Shown in pieces: positions 45,607 to 57,064 of a DNA stretch of 64,000 nt. Source of the DNA: Sciurus carolinensis. Lineage: Eukaryota; Chordata; Mammalia; Rodentia; Sciuridae. Position numbers and translations under genes: made by a program. The DNA lies in NCBI RefSeq assembly GCF_902686445.1, contig NC_062224.1, positions 54,745,156 to 54,809,155 of the forward strand, given 5' to 3'. Below the pieces are notes generated by a model. That model saw only the letters and a program-made list of their open reading frames with translations. It searched no databases and was not told where the DNA came from. The number at the start of each line of letters is the position of its first letter. Positions within the stretch are counted from its first letter, which is position 1.

Positions 45607-47520
45607 AATGTCAGAGCCTCATGGCACAACCACTTCCTCAGGCCTACACTTCACAATATGTTTACCCTTGACTTTATCTTTCAACAGGAGCTTTGGAGGA
45701 ATACATGCATTGGAACTACAACCTTGCATAAACAAGGGCCGAGGGACTTGATCACTGGTAGAGGTACCTGACATGTGGGGATTCCTTTGGGTTGAACTGA
45801 AGAACATTCAATAGGATTTCACAGCTGGATGAAGATAGAAAGAGCACTGGTGAAGGCAAATTCATGATCACTATAAAAACTAGTAGTGGTTTGTTTTCCT
45901 ACATGATTAAGGAGACTAATGTCACAAAAAACTCCAATTATTACTCTGTGTTACTGAGCACACAGTGCATACACATGGAACATTATGACATTCATAACCG
46001 AGTGGGGATAGGGTAGAGCTGCCTAGTACAGTATTTAGAATCTTATTGAAGTCACACTTCTCTTGATACACATAAACAAGGTATCACTTTTTCATGTCAA
46101 ATGGAAACCCATGAGAACAACAATGAAATAATGTACATGAAGAGAATGAAATAGAAGGAAAGTCAAGTGTTTCACTACAAAAATCAACTATACAGAAGAT
46201 AAGCATTCAGGAATTTAAGGACAAAAGAACTATAGGAAACAAACAATTAAAAGACACAAGGAGTCCTCCCTTATTAGGACATGTTTAAGTGAAATACATG
46301 AAACTTCCCAATCCAAAAATGGAGTGGCAGAAGGAAGAGAAAATAGGATCAAATTTATGTCTACATGACCTAACAGAGGAAGCACCTCCAGCCCTGGCTG
46401 GATCTGTGAAGCCTGCTCTAGACAGAGTGATTATCAGGGACAAAGTTTGTGGACATAAAAGGGCTGAGAGGGAAGGATGTACAAGAAAGTCTGAGTGTGT
46501 GAACCCACTAAGGAGCCAGGAACACATGAAAAGCCCAATACAGGTCAGATCAAGGTCAAATTGAAACATGGGTAGTCCCATTTCCTTTTTGTATGTGAGG
46601 AAACTGAGGCCCAGGAAAGTGGAGCCATCTTGCTCAGTCCCTTCTTTCACACCCACCTTGAGGTCAAAGGCCTCACTCCTCAACACATGGTAACTGGGTC
46701 AAACTCACACATACATGGAGTTACGTACCTCCTAGTTATTTATCGAAGATAATAACTGCAATACACAGATATTCAGATATAACTAGTAATTCAGTGTAGT
46801 CCCCCTTCAAGTACATCAGCAGGCTGCTTGCTCCACCAAGTATCCTTGGTCTATCATAAAGAATCACCAGAGGGCATCTCTGAAGCACCTAGTCAGATGG
46901 TTGGTTGGGGCATCTTGAAGTTGACTTGAGTCTCATTCCTATGTTTCTACTTTCTGTGTCAGGGAAGGACCAGACTCCTCCAGAATGCCCCAGACACAGT
47001 CTGAACCTGAGTGGAGAATAGAAAGCATGTGAGGGAGCACCCTCCAAACTGGGACTAGCACATCCTGTTCTAGTCACCATGGTTTAACTAAGACCCTCTG
47101 TTGACATTTGAAGAGCTGAGTCTCCTGAAACTATGGTGATGGAGAACAAAGAAGAGCAGGAAGAAATGAATGTTATTTGAATGTTGCCACGTGTCACATA
47201 CTGCCCCACGATCTGACTCATTTACATAGTCCATTGACCTTGAGGCTTAAATCCTATCTCTCATTTTGTCATGAGGCAGAAATTCACATTATCTCATGGG
47301 TTGGTGTGCCCTTGGGGGTTGGGACATAGAAACAAACACACTAGGTGCTCAATAAAGTCTCTTGAAAGAGAATGAGCTGTGAGGCTTGGGGAGTTTAGTG
47401 TCATATCCACAGTATCCATAGAAACATTGAGGGTTAGTGGAAGAAATGGATCAGCACTGAGAACACTTTGACCCCAATACCTGCAATGAATCCACATTCT
47501 TAGCAAAGTCTGAATGCCTC
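45607..47520. other. No recognised gene; two MIR-like scraps
   Basis: 46580-46640 (gtgaggaaactgaggcccag) is reversed MIR core. 47200-47285 has weaker reversed MIR words. The rest is unassigned. The 133-codon minus frame 46285-46686 and the 91-codon plus frame share an interval and have no known domain. Confidence 0.4.
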
Positions 47521-47521
47521 C

Positions 47522-48599
47522 TGCTGTGGTTTGGATCTTAAAGGTCCCTTGATATACTTTGCACTGGGACAATAGGAAAGCTCCTTTGAGGATCTCTCAA
47601 GAACTAGCCACACCCTCCATCCAACTCAAGTGCATAAAAGTATAAACTCATTTGAAAGATGGTTCCAGGAGAAAGCTCCAAGGGCACCTGTTTGCACAGG
47701 GCTGTGTAGAGAAATGTTGCCCCCAAATTTCCTTCCCAGGCTCCAGCTATCCAGACATTGAGGCAGCTGCAGGCACATTCAAGTTGTGGGCAGGTATCAT
47801 TCCTGTTGTGGCAGGCCCTGATGTCCTCTCCATGCTGCTTTTTTTAATAGGTATACCAAAGCAAAATTACAGAATCCCATAAACTTCCACCAAGGTGTCA
47901 AAGGAAAGCCAACGAGGACAGGCAGTGCATGGCATGGTGAGAATCCCTGAGGACACCTACAAGTGGGCGACCTGAGAAGCTGTGAGAGTGAAGGGTGAGC
48001 TGCAGTGGAGACCATAGGAAGTTAGAGATTCCAGGAATGTGAAATGTGTGCCACAGAAAGCTGAAGGCAGTGAGCAGAACCAGCCCAAGACAGTGGAGTT
48101 GGAAGGTCATTGGAGTGGGGCACTCTAAAACCTTTGGAACTCAATAGTGTGACACAGATGCTGAACAAGGACTTACAGAAACTGATGTTTGACATGCTCA
48201 GTTCTGGTCATGCTATTCCTCCTTACTATTTTCTTAGTCCTTCCTTTGAGAAAGGTGATCTTTACCCTGTGCATTGTATTTGAGGAGTATATAACTTTTG
48301 CTTTAACCTTTACAGTGGCTCACATCAAACAGTTGGCCTTGAGTCTCAGAGGAGACTTTGAACTTGGATGTTTGAGCCATGGTGGAACTATTCACTAGAG
48401 AAACCTTGGAGATCAATCAAATACAGTTTGCATTATCAGGTGGACATCAGATTTTGGGGGCTGGGGGCAGAATTTCCCCAAAGTCTGTGTATTGAAGACT
48501 TATTCCCCAATGCAGCAATGATCAGATCTGGGGTCTTGGACAGATGATTCAATCATGAGGGTTAAGACATCATAAATGAATGATGAGGATTCATGATGG
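47522..48599 (+). mobile_element. MaLR-like sequence, cut by the assembly gap
   Basis: 47522 starts tgctgtggtttggatctt, a MaLR LTR 5' word. 48460-48599 (ttccccaaagtctgtgtatt, ttccccaatgcagcaatgat, tgattcaatcatgagggtta) is a MaLR LTR on the plus strand. The roughly 850 bp between may be MaLR internal sequence. The right LTR runs directly into the Ns. Confidence 0.5.
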
Positions 48600-49099
48600 N
48601 NNNNNNNNNNNNNNNNNNNNNNNNNNNNNNNNNNNNNNNNNNNNNNNNNNNNNNNNNNNNNNNNNNNNNNNNNNNNNNNNNNNNNNNNNNNNNNNNNNNN
48701 NNNNNNNNNNNNNNNNNNNNNNNNNNNNNNNNNNNNNNNNNNNNNNNNNNNNNNNNNNNNNNNNNNNNNNNNNNNNNNNNNNNNNNNNNNNNNNNNNNNN
48801 NNNNNNNNNNNNNNNNNNNNNNNNNNNNNNNNNNNNNNNNNNNNNNNNNNNNNNNNNNNNNNNNNNNNNNNNNNNNNNNNNNNNNNNNNNNNNNNNNNNN
48901 NNNNNNNNNNNNNNNNNNNNNNNNNNNNNNNNNNNNNNNNNNNNNNNNNNNNNNNNNNNNNNNNNNNNNNNNNNNNNNNNNNNNNNNNNNNNNNNNNNNN
49001 NNNNNNNNNNNNNNNNNNNNNNNNNNNNNNNNNNNNNNNNNNNNNNNNNNNNNNNNNNNNNNNNNNNNNNNNNNNNNNNNNNNNNNNNNNNNNNNNNNN
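48600..49099. other. Assembly gap, 500 Ns
   Basis: Exactly 500 unknown bases. Frames read through it are artefacts. The true length is unknown if the number is a placeholder. Confidence 1.
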
Positions 49100-50560
49100 G
49101 TATTCTGTACAAAATATTTTGTAATTCTAGCCAATAAATTTATGGAAATTCACAATGAAAATGAATCAATCTATGTGAGCAAATCTACATTTTTAAAATA
49201 ATGGAACTAAATTAATCACTTACTGGATAAAGACAAAATATCCAAGAATTCAGTCATCATTCCTGAGAGCAAGTCAGAAGCCTCTGTGGACAAGAGGTAC
49301 TGAGTTCAGGGAGCAGGAAGCTTTGGGTGGAGGGGTGAGGGGAGGTGGGCTTCACTTTCTCTGCTCTCTGACCTGGCAGGGCCAGTCTTTCTCTTAACTT
49401 GCTCATCTTAAAAATGATCTTAAGAGCACTTGCTATTCCACTATGTGACCTCCCAGGGGCTTTCTGAACAATGTTGTTGATTAGTATGTCATATTTCCCA
49501 GTCAATTATTTTGTTTTGATTTGTTTCCAGCTTGCCTCCACCCAGGCTCAGAGACCTCAATTTCACTGCTGGTAAAATAAATGAAATCAGAATTATTAAC
49601 AGACACCAAGCCATAAATTCCTGTGGGCTCCAGCCAAAAGCATGGCAAACTTGAAGGCTGTTTAGGAGAGTTAATAAGATAATCATCACTAGGTAGCATT
49701 TGGAGGTTAAGCAGAGGGTTAAAATGACAACATAAATAGCCTACCTGCCCACTCAAAGAGGCACTTATACTGTCATTTCTCAAACTGTGATCTTCTAATC
49801 ACCTTTTTCAGAATTACTTGTGAGTTTATTTGCAATGCAGATAAAGTAAAAGCAGACCCTAGTGAATGAAAAGCGCTAGGGCAGACATTGGGGTCTGCGT
49901 TTCTAAATAAGCTGGGGGGCTGCTGAATCTGATTTAAAATTTTCATGTCAGATTTTCTGTGTAGCAGCTCTTGGGGACAAGCTTGAGCCTGAGTCTCAGA
50001 TCTGGAATAGGTAGCTGGTGTCATTGGCTCTTCTTCTCCTCGACTTCCTTCTTCACCCTGTTGAACAGCTAGTTTACAGTTCTCAGTTCAGATGCCCGAC
50101 TACTATTGTTATATTTATGGGTTAGCAGACAATTGATTCTTGGGGTGATGCTGTCCAGAATACAATAAATGACATGTGTTACACAGCATGAGAGGCATTG
50201 GACTGAAAGGGAAGTCTTTCACATTTCAGTGGGCTCATCTGGTTTTTGATGTCTAGAAGATTCATTCTCTTTCCATTTACTCATTGTCAGGTATTTACCT
50301 TCAGGGGAGGGAGAGAAGAGTCCCAGGTTGCATTTGTCAGATTCTACATGACAATGACTTTCTATGCCCATTCTCCCCATCGCTACCATTAAATTTAGAG
50401 ATTGATGGAGGATCCTAGCAGGTTGTGGAGAAGCCATGGAAGGTTTTACATTGACTTTGCAATAGGATTCCTGATTAACCATAATTGATTAATTCATTTT
50501 TAAATCTGTCATTTTGGTCAGCAAATATATGAGGACAGATATGCATTTGAAGGAGCAAGA
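49100..50560. other. No gene; possible hAT-type MER relic
   Basis: 49776-49925 (catttctcaaactgtgatct, acattggggtctgcgtttct) resembles the ends and middle of MER5-like elements, but no terminal repeat pair could be defined. The rest is unassigned. Confidence 0.35.
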
Positions 50561-50564
50561 AGAC

Positions 50565-50712
50565 ACACTGTGACATTGTGCAAAACACTTTCTTGGTTTC
50601 ATTATGTAAAACAATGGTATGATCTTTATACCAATTTCACAGGGTAGATGTAAGGATAAAGTGAGATATGTAGTGAAAGTATTCTGTAAACTGTAATGAG
50701 CAAGCATTCTGG
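50565..50712 (+). mobile_element. MIR-family SINE
   Basis: caatttcacagggtagatgt, aaggataaagtgagatatgt and ttctgtaaactgtaatgagc follow the 3' half of a MIR variant. Confidence 0.65.
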
Positions 50713-51595
50713 TTTTCAGGAGCAAGATGTTGTGGTAAAGGCTGTGGGAATGCAGGGGTCTTTAAGACCCCTTATGAGACTGCATAATAAGACTCATCAG
50801 ATGCAGTCTCATTAGGGTGTTGACTTCTATGTGAGTGACTATCACATAAATGTCACTTGTGCAAGAGTGCAAGGGTGTCTGATGACTTGATCTGGGGTCA
50901 CTGAGAAATGTTCTTGGCAGGGCATGATGGCATGGCACAGGGGCTATGAAGTGTAGTAGGATTTCAACTCACAGGTGATGCTAGAACAGGAGGGCATCTC
51001 TAGGAGAGAGAGAAAAACAGAAGGAGTGACATAAAATGGGAAGGATGGAAGATGGCAAAGAATGGATAAGCCACCTGGTCTCCATTCCATCTCCACCTTG
51101 TGACCACACACTTACATGTGGAAGCGGGAAGGTTAGATAGGAAAGTAGAGTGGTAAAAAGTAGCATAGATGTAAATGTAAGGTCAGAACACCTCTGGAAA
51201 TCTAGGAAGCTGGAATTGAAGCAACCTTAGAACTATAAAATGTGCATGTTGGTGCTAAAATATTTCACAGTAATATGCACAAAAGGATAAAACATGAATA
51301 GCTGTTAGGATTTTGCTAAATTTCTGTTCTTAGCCTGTTGAAAATAACAATGGTTTGAATTTTCACAAGCTTTTTTTTCCCTCTACAATTATCAATTAAC
51401 TTTTTCACCTGCTGACACACTGCATCATAGTGGAAGTTCTTATTTAAATAATTGGTGACTTGCTTTGATAGAGAGTTTATGTAGACATTTGTCTTGGGAG
51501 TTACTGCAGATATCACTTTCTGAGCAAAATTTAGTTGTAACATATTCAAGATATTTGTAATATCTGTAAGCATTTGCATGTAAGAAAGTGAAAAA
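50713..51595. other. No recognised feature
   Basis: An 87-codon minus frame (51316-51579) is isolated in AT-rich DNA and matches no family I know. Confidence 0.35.
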
Positions 51596-51596
51596 T

Positions 51597-51674
51597 TGGG
51601 TCTGAGGATAAAGCTCAGTGGTAGAGCACTGGCCTAGATGTACATGAAGCCCTCGGTTTAATTCCCAGTACTGA
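51597..51674 (+). mobile_element. ID SINE
   Basis: ataaagctcagtggtagagc (A box) and ctcggtttaattcccagtac (B box). Its tail has become a GAAA microsatellite. Confidence 0.93.
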
Positions 51675-51676
51675 AA

Positions 51677-51756
<80 letters not shown>

Positions 51757-51757
51757 A
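51674..51757. repeat. (GAAA)n microsatellite at SINE tail
   Basis: About 84 bp of near-perfect GAAA repeats begin exactly where the A-rich tail of the ID SINE should lie. Confidence 0.98.
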
Positions 51758-51782
51758 GGAGGAAATAAGAGCAAAGCTTCTT

Positions 51783-51992
51783 GCTTTACAGCATAAACTC
51801 TGGAATCAGACAGCCTAGGTTTGTAACCCTGCTTTATTGTTCTGTGTGATCTTCAACCAGTTACTTAACCTCTCTGTGTCTCAATTACTATCTGCAAAAA
51901 TAATTGCTAGCATCCATCTTATATGGTTGTTATGAAGGTTAATAGGACCTGATAAATGGTAAACTCTCAATAGATTATAGCTATTCAGTTCA
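51783..51992 (+). mobile_element. MIR SINE
   Basis: One of the best MIRs here: acagcataaactctggaatc, ctaggtttgtaaccctgctt, cagttacttaacctctctgt, ggttgttatgaaggttaata and ggtaaactctcaatagatta. Confidence 0.95.
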
Positions 51993-52388
51993 ACCATTTT
52001 AAGATGACACCTATCTAAAGGTAGTGTTTTCTAGGTTCAAAACAGTGTTTTTAAAATCCTGCTTAAAATTAATAACTTTTAGTACAATTAAGTTATAAAA
52101 TTTAAAAATCATTTTTATGTAAAAGAAGTTGCTTTTATGAGTGATATGTACTTTAGAACTCAGCAAGAATTTTTTTAGTACAAAATATTCTTTTATCTAA
52201 AAATTAAAGTTTGTGTGTACTTGGAATTAAGCTTTTCTCTGCCTGCCAATTTACAAATAATTATAAGCAGTTACTTTCTGAATATGAGTTCTAACATCAA
52301 ACTTTTGATACAGATATTTATGCTCTTATATTTAAAGAGATGTCAACTGCAGAATACACTAGGATTAGAAAATTTGATTTTGAAGGTT
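51993..52388. other. AT-rich, no recognised feature
   Basis: No gene or repeat family is recognised. Confidence 0.4.
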
Positions 52389-52389
52389 C

Positions 52390-52697
52390 TCCTCTGTATC
52401 TGAAGAGTCCTCATCTGCATATTCAACACCTATATTTCAAAAAAAAATTCAACTGCATCTGTACTGAACATTTTTTGTCATCATTCCCTAACAATATGGC
52501 ATAACAATGATTTACATACATTTTTGTGGTATTAATATCATAACTAATCTAGAAATTATTTAAAGGATATGGGAGGGTGTGTGTAGGTTATATACAAATA
52601 ATATTTCATTTTATAGAAGGGACTTGAACATCCATGGATTTTGCTATCCATAGTGGTTTTTGGAGCCAATCCTCCATGGATACTGAGGGGTGACTAA
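52390..52697 (+). mobile_element. MER2 (Tigger-type) DNA transposon remnant
   Basis: The 3' part is clear: ttatatacaaataatatttc, gggacttgaacatccatgga, ttttggagccaatcctccat, ggatactgaggggtgacta. Upstream, gtcatcattccctaacaata fits the non-autonomous MER2 body. CpGs in the consensus have decayed to TG/CA. Confidence 0.88.
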
Positions 52698-52767
52698 ATT
52701 TTTATTAATAATTCAGTAAATTCATCAACAGTTTTCTATTCAGCACCTGCCAGGTGATTCTACAATG

Positions 52768-53124
52768 TAGTGGTTCTCAAGCTTTGGAATGACCTGAGAT
52801 TCATTAAAGCCCCCATTGCTAGGCTCTACCCTCAGAGTATCTAATGAAGTTTCTTCCCATTAATGGCCAGGCTGCCTCCCTTCTTCCCACTTTTCCTCCC
52901 TCCCTCCCTCCCTCTTTCTTCCTTCTTTCCTTACTTCCAGCTATACTGCCCAGGCTGACCTTGAAACCTTAAATTCCTGGGCTCAACTGATCCTCCTGCC
53001 TTAGGCTCCCAAGTACCTGGGACTACAGGTGTGCACCACTGCACCCAGTTAGATTTGTCTTTCCAACCAGTGTTTAAGTGATGTTGATGATGCTGGTTAT
53101 AGGACAACACTTTGAGAACCACTG
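52768..53124 (+). mobile_element. MER5A (hAT-Charlie) with nested SINE
   Basis: The terminal inverted repeats are tagtggttctcaa (52768) and tttgagaaccactg (53111-53124). The flanking octamers ctacaatg and ctatcatt agree at 5 of 8 positions, compatible with an old hAT duplication. The left half ends near 52870 and the right half resumes near 53070, with a SINE between. Confidence 0.9.
52885..53060 (-). mobile_element. 7SL-monomer SINE (PB1/FLAM-like), minus strand
   Basis: A pyrimidine-rich CCCT/CTTT tail (52890-52935) is followed by ctgcccaggctgaccttgaa, gggctcaactgatcctcctg and ggactacaggtgtgcaccac. It has no ID module, unlike the squirrel composites. Confidence 0.88.
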
Positions 53125-53129
53125 CTATC

Positions 53130-54207
53130 ATTCACAATAAGAGGAACATTATTAGATTCATATTTTCTTGTTTATACATATTTAATTTTGATTGAGATAA
53201 ATTCTTAATTTCTCATTTCAGTAAAATTTTTAAAGAAATCTATTATATATTATTATTCTCTTTGATCCAAGGGGCAACTATTTTTTGAATAAGTATTTAA
53301 CTTTGGATTCCAAGGGTCAAATAAAATCTAACAAAATCTACTTTTCAGAAAGCTATTTCTGGATTCCATTGACAATACACTTTTACTTCTTTTAAAACTT
53401 TGTGTATCAAGACCTCTTGCATTTTCTTTCTCCTTCTTACCACACTTTTTGAAGATGATGGCAATTTCCTTTTATGGAATCTTAGAATTTCATTTAGTCT
53501 GAGTGAATTCTAGAAACATCATTTCCTGTATCTACCTGCATATTGCCTATAATTACATTGAATCATTATTTGAAAGTACAATTTGTGGAATGTGACACTC
53601 TGAATAATAATCCTTGCTAGCAGGAAATGTTGCTTATCTGGTATAATATGTGTTAATTTCATGGAGAAAAATGTGGAGCAAATATGAAAATATGTTCAAC
53701 CCATGTACACATCAGAATTATACAACCACATAAAAATGCAGCCATTATTTAGATAAAACTTAGAATGTGACGGATAACGAAGGACAAATTATTTACCTGT
53801 CTAATAAAGTCTTGCCACTAATTTCCCCTCATGTGATGGCACCAAATGTACCTAATACTGGCCCTTAGAACTTGATTATCTTCTGTAATTTTACCCCGAT
53901 GACCAATTATACTCTATGTTAATTTCTTAGGCACCTTCTTCCATTTCCCCCTCCTGCTTCCTCTCTTCATCTTTCTCATCTCCCTTTTCTTCTGAGTTAT
54001 CTCTGTTTTTGAAGCTGCCCCTCTACCTCAAATCCCTCAGGGTGATGGCTCTTCCCTTCCCTACACAGGGCTGGGCCAGGAATGAGTGATAATTGTGGAG
54101 TTTGTTGTTACTGCCACCTTTTTATTACCATTCCTTTCCATTTTTGTGGTTTTCCTTTCATTCTGGGTTGTGGAGAAAGCATGATTTAGTAGACAGAGCT
54201 TGGCATT
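53130..54207. other. No recognised feature
   Basis: AT-rich then CT-rich sequence without a gene or repeat I can name. Confidence 0.4.
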
Positions 54208-54208
54208 A

Positions 54209-54327
54209 AAATCAAGCTCTCGGGGCTGGGGAGTTCAGTAGGTAGAGTGCTTGCCTTGCAAGCACAAGACCCTGGGTTCAATCCCCAGCTCCGCAAAAAA
54301 AAAAAAAAAAAAAAAAAATCAAGCTCT
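54209..54327 (+). mobile_element. Young ID SINE with 12-bp TSD
   Basis: AAATCAAGCTCT is repeated at 54209-54220 and 54316-54327. The ID body 54221-54293 is near-consensus (ggttcaatccccagctccgc) and carries a pure A tail. Confidence 0.97.
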
Positions 54328-54418
54328 GGGGCTGGGATGTAGTTCAGTGGTAGAGCGCTTGCCCAGCACATGTGAGTTCCATCCCTAGCAAAGCCTGTCC
54401 CAACCCCGGGCCCCAAGA
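54328..54418 (+). mobile_element. Second ID SINE, head-to-tail
   Basis: ggggctgggatgtagttcag and gtgagttccatccctagcaa form a diverged ID that starts immediately after the TSD of the first. agagctctgg at about 54419 echoes the left flank aagctctgg. Confidence 0.92.
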
Positions 54419-54419
54419 A

Positions 54420-55220
54420 GAGCTCTGGTCACAGTTTAGCTATCAGCTTCAAGATCTGTATTAGAAAATTCAGATTCCCTATCAATTTAGGCCATTTTAT
54501 TTGCTTATTTCCTAAGTTTGTAGTGAGAACCAAATTAGACAATGTAGGTGAAAGTGCTTGATAAGCATAACCTACATGTCAGGGCCAGAATTAGGGTGAA
54601 ACAAGGGAGGTACATACTGCGACAAGTTTAAGGAGGCAAATGCTCACAGTTCAGGGCTGTGTGAGGGTAGCCTTTCATTTTTTGTCTGTGACTAATTGTC
54701 ATTTGCAACTCAGCTGTGACCAATGGGTTAAAATCTTAGCATGAATGACTGCCATTAAATAGATGAAATACTCTTATTTCTCCCAGGGTAGATGCACTTA
54801 ACAGATACTGCAGTCTCAGGATTAAAGAAAGTTCTTAGCTACTGAGGGACCCCTTCAAACATTTGCAATGGATACATAGTAGCCTACCCTACCCATAAAT
54901 AAGGCCAGTCCTTGATTTGAACAACACTGAGCTAAGAGTACAAGGGGGAAAGAAGCTTGGAAAGAAGCTTGCACATTTAAAAAGAATTTGCATCTAACGA
55001 GCTCCTTCTCAGAATAGTTTTCCCACAAGGGCCCTCAAAATAAGTTTTAAAAGAATTTTACTATATTTAGTTCAGAACCCATGTTAAAAAAATAAAAGCA
55101 ACCCCCCCACACACAATTAAAACAGAAAAGCCCTTTCTGTGACTTACTCTAGAAGCTCTTATGCTTCATAAGAAGACTTAAAGAAAAATTTTCTCTGCCT
55201 CAATATAACATTAAGACAAA
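54420..55220. other. No recognised feature
   Basis: Unassigned; contains a small tandem ggaaagaagctt repeat at about 54945-54972. Confidence 0.4.
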
Positions 55221-55598
55221 GATTACTATCGCGCTCCCCGACCCGCAGGAATGACGCGATAAATGCTGGCAGTAAGAGCTCGTTTATTCAGTGTCTCTCT
55301 TTTTTGTAGCGCTACGGAGAATCTAACTCCAACAGGGAAGTTACAGCCCCTATGTAGAGGTAAGCAACCAATCACATTACAGAGCGCGAAGGGAGAGCGT
55401 GGACAGAACAATACAGTGAATCTAGGCAGGCAGTGTACACACGCCGATCATATATAGTGGCCCAATGAGGGTAACTTCCTTCTTTTAGCGTCACTTGTTA
55501 GTCTCAAAGTAGAACCGCACTGGCAAGATGCCAGGCGCCATCTTGGGACCATGTACTCGCCCAGGGCCAGGGGTCCAGGGAACCCCGATAGATTACTA
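55221..55598 (-). mobile_element. Class II (ERVK-like) solo LTR, minus strand
   Basis: The segment is CpG-rich against its AT-rich surroundings. Read on minus it has a TATA-like actatatatgat (plus 55447-55458), AATAAA (plus 55283-55288 as TTTATT) and an R/U5 ending gtcggggagcgcgata. GATTACTA flanks both sides (55221-55228 and 55591-55598). With a 6-bp duplication GATTAC, the LTR is 55227-55590 and its ends are TATCG...CGATA rather than TG...CA. Viral class is inferred from style and duplication length. Confidence 0.72.
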
Positions 55599-55599
55599 C

Positions 55600-55972
55600 A
55601 TAGTGACAAAGCTAAGTCATCTCCGAAGGATAGAGTTACTTGCTCACTAATGACTATCATCTGCCAAGAACTAGTATGCTATTAATACTTGTAAAGCTGC
55701 CTGGACTAGAAACCCATTACTAGGAAAAGTACAAGTCCATTTTTATTCTAGATAATTAATCTAATGTGACTAATCATTGTGGAGGAGAAATGGATGCTGA
55801 CTCTCTTCTCTATGAAGGACAAATAGATCTTCAGAGAGACTTCTCACTGAATGGACTTAAAGCCATAGGCCCTCTTATTTATGCCTCTCTGTGTTGAGTG
55901 AATTCTCCAAGTGCAGAAATGTGTCCAGACTAAGCATGCTAGCAGAGGTTACCTAGTGCCTGACATGGTGTG
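55600..55972. other. No recognised feature
   Basis: Short unassigned interval between the LTR and the full-length L1. Confidence 0.4.
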
Positions 55973-55986
55973 TAAGAAAGGAAATG

Positions 55987-57064
55987 GAGGGGGCGATCCA
56001 AGATGGTGGACTAGAGGGGGACTGCATCCCCAGTTGCTCCAGAACCCAGGAGTTAAGAAGGGGAGGCATTGAGAGACTCGGACCAAAATAGAGCCACGGG
56101 TGAGTCTGCCCACTGGGTAAAGCTCGGCCCAGGTGGCAGAACCAGATAGAGGTGGCTTATCGGAGCCGGGCAGGGCAGCTAGAGTCTTCCACAGGCAGCC
56201 CTGTGCACTCCGGCGCTGGGCCCCTCCCACACAGCCAGCTTCTCCAGGTTCTGGGAGCAGGCCCCCTACTGAGAGCCTTTCTGATCAGAACAAGCTCCAA
56301 GTCCCGGAGCCAGCGCGGCATACTTGGGCCCACAAGCGGCTTCAGGGACAAGGACAGGGCAGCCAGCAACCTCCCCAAACAGCCTGGACCCCGCGGTGGG
56401 AGGTGTCATTCAAGGCTAGCTTCTCGGAACAGACCACCCAGTGAGAGCTTTTCTACATACAGACAGCCACAAGTCCCCGAGCCAACGGAGAGCTTCGATC
56501 CACAAGCAGCCTCTGGGATCAGGGCAGGGCAGCCAGAGACTTCTTCAGGCGGCTCTGCCCACTCCAGCCACAGGCTCCTTCCATGGGGCAATCCAAGATG
56601 GCGACCTAGAGGGTGACTGTATCTCCAGTCACTCCAGAACCCAGGACTCAAGAAGGGGAGGCATTGAGAGACTTGGACAAAAATAGAGTCACGGGGTGAG
56701 TCTCCCCCACTGGGCAAAACTTGGCCTGGGTGGCAGGCACAGATAGGGGTGGCTTATCATAGCAGGGTAGGGCAGCTAGAGTCTTCCCCAGGTAGCCTTC
56801 CATACTCTGGTGGTGGGCTTCCCCCACATGGCCAGCTGCATGGTGCAGGCCCCCAGTGAGAGCCTTTCCACACAGAGCCAGCTCCAAGCCCTGGAACCAG
56901 TAGGGGCTAGGGGCAGCTTTCTTCGGAAGCACTGCATTATCAAGTTCCTCCAAGACTTCAGGCTACTGAAGGCTGGGAGGTGATACACTGGAAATCTACC
57001 GGGACACTATAAGCCAATAGAGAAAATCTGCAATATCTCAGATTCCCACTGACATCTGACCATT
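55987..57064 (+). promoter_or_regulatory. L1 5'UTR with two long monomers
   Basis: Monomer 1 starts gggcgatccaagatggtgga at 55991 and monomer 2 starts gggcaatccaagatggcgac at 56586, an offset of 595 bp. The second is truncated at about 57000 where the ORF1 leader begins. Within and between them, a roughly 172-bp sub-repeat recurs (gagagcctttctg at 56271, gagagcttttcta at 56443, gagagcctttcca at 56858). It is GC- and CpG-rich. In L1 the internal promoter lies here, so repeated monomers are presumably promoter units. Confidence 0.9.

Noticed and set aside
48562..49201. Long open frames of 173-202 codons
   Set aside because: They are almost entirely unknown bases from the assembly gap.
51316..51579. 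87-codon minus-strand frame of ordinary composition
   Set aside because: No recognised domain, no neighbours, no promoter or splice evidence. Chance is sufficient in this AT-rich stretch, though a protein search could still reveal a pseudogene.
54221..54293. tRNA gene (A and B boxes like tRNA-Ala)
   Set aside because: The body is an ID SINE with A tail and target duplication, and the tRNA fold is not complete.
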